DNA of 64,000 bases from Actinotalea alkalitolerans. GTDB taxonomy: Bacteria; Actinomycetota; Actinomycetes; Actinomycetales; Cellulomonadaceae. A program made the translations under genes and the position numbers. The notes beneath the pieces are model-generated. The model made no database searches. It was given only the letters and a program-made list of their open reading frames with translations, and had not been told where the DNA came from. Of the stretch, positions 54,508 to 64,000 are shown piece after piece. Positions within the stretch are counted from its first letter, which is position 1; each line of letters opens with the position of its first letter. The DNA lies in contig NZ_JAMBPP010000003.1 of the NCBI RefSeq assembly GCF_023369855.1, positions 248,001 through 312,000 on the forward strand. The letters are read 5' to 3'.

Positions 54508-56106
54508 ATGACGACCTCACCCGACGGAGCCGTGACCCCCGAGACTCCCGACCCCCGGCCGACTCCGCCGGAGGTCCCGGCCCCGGCCGCACGCCCGCTC
54601 GTCGCGGTCACCGGCGTCACGGGGTACGTGGGTGGACGTCTGGTCCCCGAGCTGCTGGCCGCCGGCTACCCGGTGCGCGCCCTCGCACGCAACCCCGCCC
54701 GGCTGCGCGACCGGCCGTGGGCTGGCGAGGTCGAGACCGTCGCGGCGGACGCGAGCGACCTCGACCAGACCCGCGCGGCCCTCGAGGGTGTCGGGGTCGC
54801 CTACTACCTGATCCACTCCCTCGGCTCAGGACGCCGCTTCGAGTCTCGCGACCGACGCACCGCGCTCACCTTCGCCCAGGCCGCCCGCGAGGCCGGCGTC
54901 GAGCGCATCGTCTACCTCGGTGGCCTCAGCCCCGAGAGCGAGCACCTCTCGCCCCACCTGGAGTCCCGCAAGGAGGTCGGCGAGATCCTGCTGGCCTCGG
55001 GCGTCCCCACCACCGTGCTGCGGGCAGCGGTCATCATCGGGTCGGGCTCGGCCTCGTTCGAGATGATGCGCTACCTCACCGAGCGCCTGCCCGCGATGAC
55101 CACGCCTCGTTGGGTCGACAACCGCATCCAGCCGGTGGCGATCCGCGACGTGCTGCGCTACCTGGTGGGCAGCGCCACGATGCCGGCCGAGATCAACCGC
55201 ACGTTCGACATCGGTGGGCCCGAGGTGCTGACCTACCGGGAGATGATGCACCGCTACGCGGCCGTGGCCGGGCTGCGTCGGCGCATCATCGTGGGTGTCG
55301 GCGTGCTCAGCCCGCGCCTGTCGAGCCTGTGGGTCTCCTTGGTCACCCCCGTGCCCGCGCCGCTCGCACGTCCTTTGGTCGAGTCGCTCGTGCACGAGGT
55401 CGTCTGCCTCGAGAACGACATCGTCGAGCACGTGCCCGACCCGCCGGGCGGGCTGCTGCCCTTCGACACCGCGGTCCGCCTGGCCCTGCAGCGCGTCCAG
55501 GACGCCGACGTCACCACCCGGTGGTCCTCTGCCTCGGTCGCCGGCGCCCCGAGCGACCCCTTGCCGAGCGACCCCGACTGGTCGGGCGGCTCGCTCTACC
55601 GCGACGAGCGCCGCACCGAGGTCGACGCCCCACCTGAGGTCGTGTGGGAGGTGCTCCAGACCGTGGGCGGTGAGCGCGGCTGGTACTCGTGGCCGCTCGC
55701 CTGGCGGGTGCGCGGCGTGCTCGACCGGATCTCGGGCGGTCCGGGCCTGCGACGGGGACGCCGCGACCCCGCGAGGCTGCTGGTCGACGACGCCGTGGAC
55801 TTCTGGCGGGTCGAGGAGGTCGTCCCCGGTGCCCTGCTGAGACTGCGGGCCGAGATGCGGCTTCCGGGCCTTGCCTGGCTCGAGCTCGGCATCGAACCGG
55901 GCACCACCCCCGGGCGCTGCACGCTCACCCAGGTCGCGATCTTCTACCCTCACGGTCTCGCCGGTCAGCTCTACTGGAGGTCCGTCGCCCCGTTCCACGG
56001 CGTCGTCTTCGGTGGGATGCAGCAGGGCATGAAGGACGAGGCCGAACGCCTGTCAGCCGCCGTCGCGACGCCGGCGCATGGTCAGCGGCGGCGCCAGGTG
56101 GGGTGA
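54508..56106 (+). CDS. NAD(P)-binding SDR-like protein fused to a DUF2867 domain
   Basis: Protein of 532 aa. A Pro-rich N-terminus precedes a Rossmann domain with GVTGYVGGRLVPELL and ALARNPARL, an atypical extended SDR (NmrA/oxidoreductase group). A SRPBCC-like DUF2867 domain (about 345-520) follows, with YSWPLAWRVRG and LYWRSVAPFHGVVFGGM. Substrate unknown. ATG 54508 has GAGGG 12 nt upstream; GTG 54499 in frame is an alternative. The last 54 nt overlap the convergent thioesterase gene. Confidence 0.82.
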   Translation: MTTSPDGAVTPETPDPRPTPPEVPAPAARPLVAVTGVTGYVGGRLVPELLAAGYPVRALARNPARLRDRPWAGEVETVAADASDLDQTRAALEGVGVAYYLIHSLGSGRRFESRDRRTALTFAQAAREAGVERIVYLGGLSPESEHLSPHLESRKEVGEILLASGVPTTVLRAAVIIGSGSASFEMMRYLTERLPAMTTPRWVDNRIQPVAIRDVLRYLVGSATMPAEINRTFDIGGPEVLTYREMMHRYAAVAGLRRRIIVGVGVLSPRLSSLWVSLVTPVPAPLARPLVESLVHEVVCLENDIVEHVPDPPGGLLPFDTAVRLALQRVQDADVTTRWSSASVAGAPSDPLPSDPDWSGGSLYRDERRTEVDAPPEVVWEVLQTVGGERGWYSWPLAWRVRGVLDRISGGPGLRRGRRDPARLLVDDAVDFWRVEEVVPGALLRLRAEMRLPGLAWLELGIEPGTTPGRCTLTQVAIFYPHGLAGQLYWRSVAPFHGVVFGGMQQGMKDEAERLSAAVATPAHGQRRRQVG

Positions 56107-56538
56107 CCAGACCGCCCGCTCGGCCTCGCTCAGCCGTCGGGGGCGACCGCTCGCCGCGTCCAGGAGCACCAGGGTCGTGATCGCCTGCGCGTACACGGTC
56201 CGCTCACCCTCGAGATCGGTCACCAGCTGGTAGCAGACCTCGATGCTCGCGCCTCCCAGCCGGCCGATCCACATCTCCACCGTGACGGGCTCGCGCCGGT
56301 AGGCCAGGGGCAGCAGGTACTCGATCTCCTGGCGCGCCACGAGGGTGTGGGTCGACGCGCCCGGTCCCGCGTCGAGGACCGCCGTGGGCCACGCCCCAGG
56401 ATCGACCGCCTCGGGATGACGCCAGAAGACGGCGATGCGCGCCTCTTCGAGCAGGCGCAGCACAGCGACGTTGTTCACGTGACCGTAGGCGTCGAGGTCG
56501 GCCCACCGCAGCGGGACGGGGACGTGCAGGCGGCTCAT
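56053..56538 (-). CDS. acyl-CoA thioesterase, 4HBT hot-dog family
   Basis: Protein of 161 aa with one hot-dog domain. The active-site helix reads WADLDAYGHVNNV, followed by ARIAVFWRHPEAV. It should hydrolyse short acyl-CoA esters. Its ATG overlaps the GTPase stop by 4 nt (ATGA). It is the last gene of the minus-strand run and corresponds in position to Rv2475c of M. tuberculosis. Its 3' end runs 54 nt into the convergent SDR gene. Confidence 0.9.
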   Translation of the reverse strand: MSRLHVPVPLRWADLDAYGHVNNVAVLRLLEEARIAVFWRHPEAVDPGAWPTAVLDAGPGASTHTLVARQEIEYLLPLAYRREPVTVEMWIGRLGGASIEVCYQLVTDLEGERTVYAQAITTLVLLDAASGRPRRLSEAERAVWSPHLAPPLTMRRRRDGG

Positions 56539-58268
56539 CGGTGACCTCGCCCGGCGGCTCGTGCAGCGGCCGTGCGACAGGTGTCCATCGCGCTGAGCAC
56601 CTCCGCGACCTCGTCGACCACCTCGCGCCCGGCCAGGTCCTGGATCGCTGCGCGCAGCCTCGAGGCAGCACGGCGTGCCGCCCGGCCGGCCCCCAGCCGC
56701 GCGACGAGGCGGGACAGCACGGCGAGCAGCAGCCCCAGCACGAGCGCAGCCACGGCGGCCAGCGTCGGGACCGGCCAGCCCTCCCACACGGGCGGCTCGG
56801 GGGCAGGCATCCGCGCCAGGTCGAGCCCGGCCAGCACTCCGAGCCATCCCAGGCCGACGACAAGGACCCCGAGCAGGGCCCATTGCAGGACGCCCACGGC
56901 TGACCACCAGACGGGCCGACGGGCCTCCCCCACCCGCGCACCGGCCACCGCCTGGTCGAGGGAGTCCGCGAGCCGGCTCTCGGACTGCTCGACCCGGAGC
57001 CGCGCAGCCAGCACCCACGGCGCCGGGGCCTCCTGGCAGGCTGCGTCCACGTAGTCGCGAACAGCCGCTCGGGCACGGGCGCGTTCGGCAGGACCGGGCA
57101 GCGGCACCGAGGTCCGTACCGTCTGCGGCGCCTGGGCCTGGCCCGCGCGAGACCGTCCGGCGGCCCCCGACCGATCCGACGTCCGGGCCGGCCCCAGGTG
57201 CAGCCTGCGCAGCGGGTCCACCCGGAACCTGCCGAGCCATCGCGTGGGCGGCCACCCGGTGGCCTGACGGGCGCGCAGCACGTGCGAGGACCTCACGGCC
57301 GCGACGACCCGAGGAACACCAGCGGCCCCTTCCAGGGCTGCGACGAGCTCGGCTCGAGCGGCCCCCGGTCCGGGGACGGGGGTACCGCAGCGGGACAGGA
57401 TCTCCTCCGCGACGCCGACGACGTCGGCCGTGAGCCGGTCACGCGCGGCCTGACGGCGGGTCGCGGCCTGCGCGAGTGCGGCCCGCAGCTCCTGGACCCC
57501 GGTACCGGTCCGAGCCGAGACGTCGAGCACCGGGACACCCTCGAGGCCGTCCTGGACGAGCAGCCGACCGAGGTCGCGGTGGCAGGCGGCCAGGTCCTGC
57601 GGGGCCAGGCGGTCGATCTGGTTCAGCACGACCAGCAGGACGTCCCGGTGGCCGGCCAGCTCGCGCAGGTAGCGCTCGTGCACCGCGGCGTCGGCGTACT
57701 TCTGAGGGTCCACGACCCACACCATGAGATCGACCAGACGCACGAGACGCTCGGCCTCGAGCCGGTGCGCGGTCTCGACCGAGTCGTGGTCGGGCAGGTC
57801 GAGCAGCACCAGTCCGCCCCCCGCGGCACCGTCGGGGGGAGCCTGCACCAGGTGCCGGCGGTGCACCTGGAGCCAGTCGAGCAAGGGGGCCACCTGGTCC
57901 CCCGAGCCGTCCGGGGCGACCGGACCAGCCGAGGCGGACGAACCTGCCGACGGGGCCGTTCCCACCGGCGCGGGGAGCACCACCGCGAGGGCCTGCGCGG
58001 TCGTGGGACGCAGCACCCCCACCTCGGCGAGCTCCTCACCGACGACGGCGTTGACCAACGAGGACTTCCCCGAGCCCGTCGACCCGGCGAAGGCCACGAC
58101 GGTGTGGTCGGCGGACAGTCGCAACCGGTGGCCGGCCCGGTCCTCGACCGCCCCGGCCCGGGTCAGCAGCTCCTCGGGCAGCACGCCGCGGCCGGCCCGC
58201 ACGGCCTCGGCGAGGGACTCGAGCCGCTCAGGCAGCGACGGACCGTGGTCGCGTCGCGCGGCGCTCAC
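56535..58268 (-). CDS. dynamin-like GTPase with two membrane helices (second of tandem pair)
   Basis: GTPase of 577 aa. G1 is GSTGSGKSS, G3 is DLPDHDS, G4 is NQID and G5-like SARTG. The VDPQKYADA segment matches the truncated GTPase at 62555. A pair of membrane helices lies at about 475-500 and 520-545 in the C-terminal half, which suggests membrane association. Paralogous to the 62555 gene in the G domain (DHTVVAFAGSTGSGKSS). GTG 58268 lies 16 nt behind the stop of the upstream GTPase. Function likely membrane remodelling or stress tolerance, by family. Confidence 0.8.
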   Translation of the reverse strand: MSAARRDHGPSLPERLESLAEAVRAGRGVLPEELLTRAGAVEDRAGHRLRLSADHTVVAFAGSTGSGKSSLVNAVVGEELAEVGVLRPTTAQALAVVLPAPVGTAPSAGSSASAGPVAPDGSGDQVAPLLDWLQVHRRHLVQAPPDGAAGGGLVLLDLPDHDSVETAHRLEAERLVRLVDLMVWVVDPQKYADAAVHERYLRELAGHRDVLLVVLNQIDRLAPQDLAACHRDLGRLLVQDGLEGVPVLDVSARTGTGVQELRAALAQAATRRQAARDRLTADVVGVAEEILSRCGTPVPGPGAARAELVAALEGAAGVPRVVAAVRSSHVLRARQATGWPPTRWLGRFRVDPLRRLHLGPARTSDRSGAAGRSRAGQAQAPQTVRTSVPLPGPAERARARAAVRDYVDAACQEAPAPWVLAARLRVEQSESRLADSLDQAVAGARVGEARRPVWWSAVGVLQWALLGVLVVGLGWLGVLAGLDLARMPAPEPPVWEGWPVPTLAAVAALVLGLLLAVLSRLVARLGAGRAARRAASRLRAAIQDLAGREVVDEVAEVLSAMDTCRTAAARAAGRGHR

Positions 58269-58284
58269 GGCCGCACCCGGCGGG

Positions 58285-60165
58285 TCATGCGCCCCACCAG
58301 CGACGCCACCAGGGTCGTGGCTCGTCGGCAGACGACGTCGCGTCGGTGCCCGCCTCGGGTTCGGGCGGCTCGGCAGGTGCGAGGGCGTCATGACCGAGCT
58401 CGGGGACGGCGCCGAGCGCCTCGCCCGCCTCGCGGGCAGCGCCACGCACCCGGTCGCCGGCGACGGCCGTGACCCCGCTCAGGTCGAGGGCGTCCAGGAC
58501 GGTGGTGAAGCGGGCTGCCTCGACGTCGAGCACCGCAGCGAGGCGCCGGGTGAGGTCGTGCTGAGCGGTCCGCGTCAGTCGACGCACCGCGTCGTCCCCG
58601 AAGACGGCCTCGAGGAGCCGTTGGGCCAGGACGGCCGCCCCGCCGGCGACCCCGACCTCCGCTGTCGTCAGTCCACCGGTCGAGGCGAAGATGGTGACCA
58701 TGAGCGCGGCCCCCAGCCCGTTGACCCCGAAGGAGAGGGCTCGAGCCGTGCTGCGTCGACCGGCGCCCTCGGTGGACACCAGGTCGAGCACACCGCCCTG
58801 CCACGCCCGGACCTCGCCCGAGATGCGTTCGCGCAGGTCCGCCGAGGACCGTGACAGACGCAACCCCTCGACCAGACGTTCACCGGCGGGGTCGGCGCGC
58901 CAGGCGGCGTAGGTCCGGTCGGACGCCCGGTCGGCCGCGTCCACGACGAGGTCGACCAGGCCGGCTCCGATGGCCGCGGTGACCGGTTCGGGAGCGGGAC
59001 GGCCCCGGACGAACGCCGCGGCACGGTCGCGCCAGCTGCTGACCTTCGTCTCGATCGCTCGCAGGAGCTCGCCGGTCCCGACGAACTCCTGCCAGCGGGC
59101 CAGCACCTCGCCCCGGAGCATCGTGCCGTCGGAGGTGGCCGACTCCAGCGACCTCAGTGCGTCCTCGTAGGCCTGGTGGGCCACGGCCCGCAGGCCCCTC
59201 GCGTGCGCCGCCTGCGCATCAGCCGCTGCGGCGGCGGCCGGTGCACGGGAGACCAGGTCCAGCACCCCGCCCCGGACCGACCGGCGGGCGACCTCGGACC
59301 GTGAGGCGTCGTCCGCGGCCACCGAGCGGAGCCAGCGGTCGAGCTCCCGCAGCGCCTCGCCCGGCAGCCGGCCGGCGTCCAGACGGGACTCGGGGACCAC
59401 CAGCAGACGGGTGTCGGTCAGCCCCCGCTCGGTGAGCATGGTGGCGAGATCGGCGGTGACCGCGTCCCGGGCGCGGGGGTCGACACGGTTGAGGACCATG
59501 GCCACGACGGCGTTGCGACGGGCCGCGGCATCGAGCAGGTCCCAGGGCACCGCGTCGGCGTACCGGGCAGCCGTCGTGACGAAGACCCACAGGTCGGCCG
59601 CCCCGAGCAGCTCCTCGCCGAGTCGACGGTTCTCGGCGACCACCGAGTCGATGTCGGGGGCGTCGAGCAACGCCAGCCCCCGCGGTACGGCCAGGTGCCC
59701 GACGAGCCGCAGCGCGCGCCCGGTGGCCTCCCCGCCCGTCACCCGCGGGAGCCGCGGGAGGATCCGGTCGCCGGTGAACCACACCACGTCGTCGGGGTGG
59801 TGCACCAGGACCGGTGAGCGCGTCGTGGGTCGCAGGACCCCCGCAGCGGTGACGTCGGCCCCCAGGAGGCTGTTGACCAACGTCGACTTGCCGGCACCGG
59901 TCGAGCCGCCGACCACCGCGAGCAGCGGTGCACCCATCTGGCGCACCCGCGGCAGGAGGTGGTCGTCGATCTGCCCCAGCATCGCCTCGACGGACGCACG
60001 CTCGTGCGCTGCGTCCGGCAGGTCGAGCGGCAGCCGCAGGGCGGCGAGTGCGGTCCGCAGGTCACCGAGCGCGCGCGCCAACGCCTCCGGCGCGCGCGCA
60101 CGGGTCACCGCCTCGGGCGCACGTGCGTCCCGGGGCGCCGGAGCCTCCTCGACCGGATCGACCAT
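58285..60165 (-). CDS. dynamin-like GTPase (first of tandem pair)
   Basis: GTPase of 626 aa. G1 is GGSTGAGKST, G3 is LDAPDIDS, G4 is NRVD. A long helical region follows the G domain, with a hydrophobic segment FASTGGLTTAEVGVAGGAA near 530, and a Trp-rich C-terminal end (WWRRWWGA). It differs from the second copy in length and in G3, so the pair resembles the two-dynamin operons of actinomycetes, where partners work together. ATG 60165; the gap to ettA is 19 nt, suggesting one transcript. Confidence 0.8.
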   Translation of the reverse strand: MVDPVEEAPAPRDARAPEAVTRARAPEALARALGDLRTALAALRLPLDLPDAAHERASVEAMLGQIDDHLLPRVRQMGAPLLAVVGGSTGAGKSTLVNSLLGADVTAAGVLRPTTRSPVLVHHPDDVVWFTGDRILPRLPRVTGGEATGRALRLVGHLAVPRGLALLDAPDIDSVVAENRRLGEELLGAADLWVFVTTAARYADAVPWDLLDAAARRNAVVAMVLNRVDPRARDAVTADLATMLTERGLTDTRLLVVPESRLDAGRLPGEALRELDRWLRSVAADDASRSEVARRSVRGGVLDLVSRAPAAAAAADAQAAHARGLRAVAHQAYEDALRSLESATSDGTMLRGEVLARWQEFVGTGELLRAIETKVSSWRDRAAAFVRGRPAPEPVTAAIGAGLVDLVVDAADRASDRTYAAWRADPAGERLVEGLRLSRSSADLRERISGEVRAWQGGVLDLVSTEGAGRRSTARALSFGVNGLGAALMVTIFASTGGLTTAEVGVAGGAAVLAQRLLEAVFGDDAVRRLTRTAQHDLTRRLAAVLDVEAARFTTVLDALDLSGVTAVAGDRVRGAAREAGEALGAVPELGHDALAPAEPPEPEAGTDATSSADEPRPWWRRWWGA

Positions 60166-60184
60166 GGATCGCCCCGCCGGTCGC

Positions 60185-61867
<1,683 letters not shown>

Positions 61868-61928
61868 GTGGGGTTCTGCTCCAGTTGTCGTCGTGTCGGT
61901 GTCGGTCGACGCCGAGGCAACGGCCAGC

Positions 61929-62471
61929 CTACGGTGTCGCCGCCACGAGCTCCTCGTCGAGGCTCTCGGACGACACGGCACCCTCGGTCGCCCACGGGTC
62001 GTGCGCGGAGGCGTCGACGGGCGTCTGTGCCGAACCCTCGACCACCTGGTCAGGCCCTGGCTCGTGAGCGGTGGCTCCTGCCTGCTCGTCACCCTGCCCG
62101 CCCGAGACGTGGGTCCGACGCGCGAAGGAGGACCGTCCACGGGTCAGGTCGTGCCCGACGGCGGTCACGTCGAGCACGAGACCTGAGCGAGGCCCGTTCT
62201 CACCGACCCACTCCTCGGTGCGCATCCGCCCGTGCACGAGCACCGGGTCGCCCTTGCGGATCGACGCGGCGACGTTGAAGGCGACGTCGCGGAAGGCCTT
62301 GGCCGTGAACCACTCGGTGCGTCCGTCGGCCCACACGCCCTGCCTGCTGTCGAAATAGCGCGGTGTGGTCGCCACCCGGAAGCTCGTGTAGGGAACGCCG
62401 TCCCCCACGACCTCGCGGGGCGTGGACGCTGCCCAGCCGACGACCGTGACCATCAGACCTGTGGTGCTCAT
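61929..62471 (-). CDS. ssb: single-stranded DNA-binding protein, non-canonical
   Basis: OB-fold protein of 180 aa with YTSFRVATTPRYFD, TEWFTAKAFRDVAFNVAASIRKGDPVLVHGRM and EWVGENGPRSGLVLDV, the SSB core (about 1-115). A short acidic linker follows, but the tail ends in LDEELVAATP instead of the DDDIPF-type tip that recruits partner proteins. It therefore looks like a second, specialised SSB, as Rv2478c is in M. tuberculosis. GGAGG 4 nt before the ATG fixes the start. Confidence 0.88.
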   Translation of the reverse strand: MSTTGLMVTVVGWAASTPREVVGDGVPYTSFRVATTPRYFDSRQGVWADGRTEWFTAKAFRDVAFNVAASIRKGDPVLVHGRMRTEEWVGENGPRSGLVLDVTAVGHDLTRGRSSFARRTHVSGGQGDEQAGATAHEPGPDQVVEGSAQTPVDASAHDPWATEGAVSSESLDEELVAATP

Positions 62472-62554
62472 CGTTCCTCCTTGCCCGGAGACCGGCTGAT
62501 CCGGCCCTGGGGCGAGCCTGGACCGCCTCGGCGGGCGCGTCGCAGAGGTGCCCG

Positions 62555-64000
62555 TCAGGGTGCGAGCAGTGGCGGGACGGCCGGGCCTGTGGACTGTGGT
62601 CGGGCCACGCCGACCTCCCCGGATCGCGCCTCACTCACCAGCCGCACCGCGCGGTGCTCACCGAGCACCCGCGACGTCGGGCGAGCCAGCATCTCCTCGA
62701 CGACGTCGTCGAGCGCCGTGCGCGCCTCGTGCGCGACGGACCGGGCGCGGCGGCCCGCGGCCGCCCCCCTCAGCGCACCTCCGAGGACCAGCAGGCCGAG
62801 CGCCAGCAGGCCCGCGCCCGCGGCGGACAGCGCGAACCATGTCGCGTCGGACGTCCAGCGTGCGACCCCCAGAGCAGAGCCCGCGGCCAGACCGAGAGCG
62901 CCCAGCGCCACGAGCGCAGCGACCGCGGCGAAGAATCGTGCGACCGCAGCCGACCGTGACCCGCGCACACGCACCGTGATCGCCGCGAGCCGGTCGTCGA
63001 CGACCTGGGTCAGCCCCGGCGCCGCCTCGACCGCATCGTCCAGGGCCGTGGCCCACGGAGCCGGCAGCGCGTGCCCGACCGCCGCGACCCAGCCGTCACG
63101 GACGGCCGCGACGCGGTCGGGCTGCGCCGGACCCAGCCCGAGACCGGGCTCGAGCCCGTCACCACGACGCACCGACCGGTCGACCGCCGAGACGATCGCC
63201 GCGAGACCTGCCGCGTCGGCCAGCCCTTCGCGCGCACTCACGCGGGGCAGCTCCTCGGCGGTCAGCTCCCGCTCTCCCACGGTCGTGCCGAGCAGACGGG
63301 CAGCGTCGTCGAGCTCGGCCGCTGCCCGGACCTCGGCGATGCCCCGGCCCGAGACCGCGCGCGAGATCGCCCCGCGGAGCACCGGGACGCCGTCGCCGGT
63401 GCGTGCCGAGACCGAGTGCACCCCCACACCGGTCAGGCCGTCCTCACGCAGGAGACGATCGACGTCGCGCAGCAGCGACGCCTGGGCGTCCACCGGTACG
63501 AGGTCGATCTGGTTCAGCACGACGAGCATCGCGCCCTCGTGACCCACGAGGTGACGCAGGTACCCGCTGTGCAACGCGTCGTCGGCGTACTTCTGCGGGT
63601 CCACCACCCACACCAGCAGGTCCACCAGCGGGAGCAGCCGATCGACCACCGCTCGGTGCTCGGGTGCGACCGAGTCGTGGTCAGGGAGGTCCAGCAGGAC
63701 CAGACCGCGCAGGTCCGCCTGAGACTCGCCGTCCAGGGCGCTCTCGCGCTCGATGCGACGCTCCGAGCTGACGCCCAGCCAGTCCAGCAGCAGCCCGGCG
63801 TCATGTGCCCAGGCGCACGCGGTGACGGTCGAGGTGGTCGGCCGGCGCACACCCACGTCCGCGAAGTCGAGCCCGGCCAACGCGTTGAACAGGCTCGACT
63901 TGCCCGACCCCGTTCCCCCGACCATCGCGACGATGGTGTGGTCGACACCCAGGGCGAGCCGCTCGCGCACCTCGCCCAGGATGCGGCGCACCTGGGTCAC
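62555..64000 (-). CDS. dynamin-like GTPase, 5' end beyond the window
   Basis: At least 481 aa; the frame is still open at the window edge, and the apparent GTG there is probably internal. G1 GGTGSGKSSL, G3 DLPDHDS, G4 NQID and SARTGDG match the gene at 56535, as does VDPQKYADDALHSGYLRHL. Two membrane helices lie near the C-terminus (ARFFAAVAALVALGALGL; AAGAGLLALGLLVLGG). Together with the tandem pair this makes three such GTPases in 8 kb. Confidence 0.8.
   Translation of the reverse strand: MTQVRRILGEVRERLALGVDHTIVAMVGGTGSGKSSLFNALAGLDFADVGVRRPTTSTVTACAWAHDAGLLLDWLGVSSERRIERESALDGESQADLRGLVLLDLPDHDSVAPEHRAVVDRLLPLVDLLVWVVDPQKYADDALHSGYLRHLVGHEGAMLVVLNQIDLVPVDAQASLLRDVDRLLREDGLTGVGVHSVSARTGDGVPVLRGAISRAVSGRGIAEVRAAAELDDAARLLGTTVGERELTAEELPRVSAREGLADAAGLAAIVSAVDRSVRRGDGLEPGLGLGPAQPDRVAAVRDGWVAAVGHALPAPWATALDDAVEAAPGLTQVVDDRLAAITVRVRGSRSAAVARFFAAVAALVALGALGLAAGSALGVARWTSDATWFALSAAGAGLLALGLLVLGGALRGAAAGRRARSVAHEARTALDDVVEEMLARPTSRVLGEHRAVRLVSEARSGEVGVARPQSTGPAVPPLLAP

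Overview
The window is high-GC DNA from an actinomycete. The evidence is the coupled clpP1-clpP2 pair behind tig, a single-domain GlbO-type globin, a DsbA-fold protein of the Rv2466c type, an EttA gene next to an unusual SSB, and many start codons that sit directly behind a -10 hexamer (leaderless genes). Several secreted or sugar-related genes (alpha-amylase, family 11 pectin lyase, GH26-like protein, GlcNAc/glucose PTS) would fit a saprophyte of the Cellulomonadaceae type, but that family-level guess is inference. I saw no IS element, prophage, CRISPR array or rRNA.

Layout. 1-2.99 kb: clpP2 (cut by the window edge), clpP1, tig and tRNA-Pro on the minus strand. 3.4-8.2 kb: a synthase-dependent polysaccharide locus (processive GT2, GH26-like protein, UDP-glucose dehydrogenase). 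8.27-9.9 kb: mgtE behind a proline-rich leader ORF, then tRNA-Gly. 10.1-14.7 kb: a beta-CASP RNase-like protein, then cysK-cysE behind a cysteine-rich leader ORF, then a BenE-type transporter. 14.7-22.0 kb: a sulfur operon (SsuB/A/C-type ABC transporter, acetyl-CoA synthetase, O-acetylhomoserine sulfhydrylase, CoA-binding protein) behind a methionine-rich leader ORF. 22-43 kb: mostly single genes, many divergent and leaderless, including peptidases (M13, M1, S9), rpiB, amylase, malQ, FAD enzymes and MscS. 43.2-47.6 kb: a split PTS (three EIIB, one EIIA, one EIIC, a HAD phosphatase and a GntR/UTRA regulator). 47.6-51.5 kb: globin, TesB, topoisomerase IB and a sugar MFS transporter. 51.6-54.3 kb: a secreted rhamnogalacturonan-lyase-like protein behind a LacI-type operator. 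54.5-64 kb: an SDR/DUF2867 protein, then on the minus strand a dynamin-like GTPase (truncated by the edge), ssb, ettA, two more dynamin-like GTPases and a thioesterase.

How it fits together. The order clpP2-clpP1-tig ... rpiB ... DsbA ... pepN ... globin ... thioesterase ... ettA ... SSB matches, as I recall it, the backbone of Mycobacterium tuberculosis Rv2460c-Rv2478c, here split by accessory loci. The most interesting signal is a set of three short leader ORFs within about 5 kb. The residue enriched in each suits the gene behind it: proline before a Mg2+ transporter, cysteine before cysteine synthesis, and methionine before a methionine/sulfur operon. Each has a good Shine-Dalgarno sequence and is followed by hairpins, so translation-coupled attenuation is the working model.
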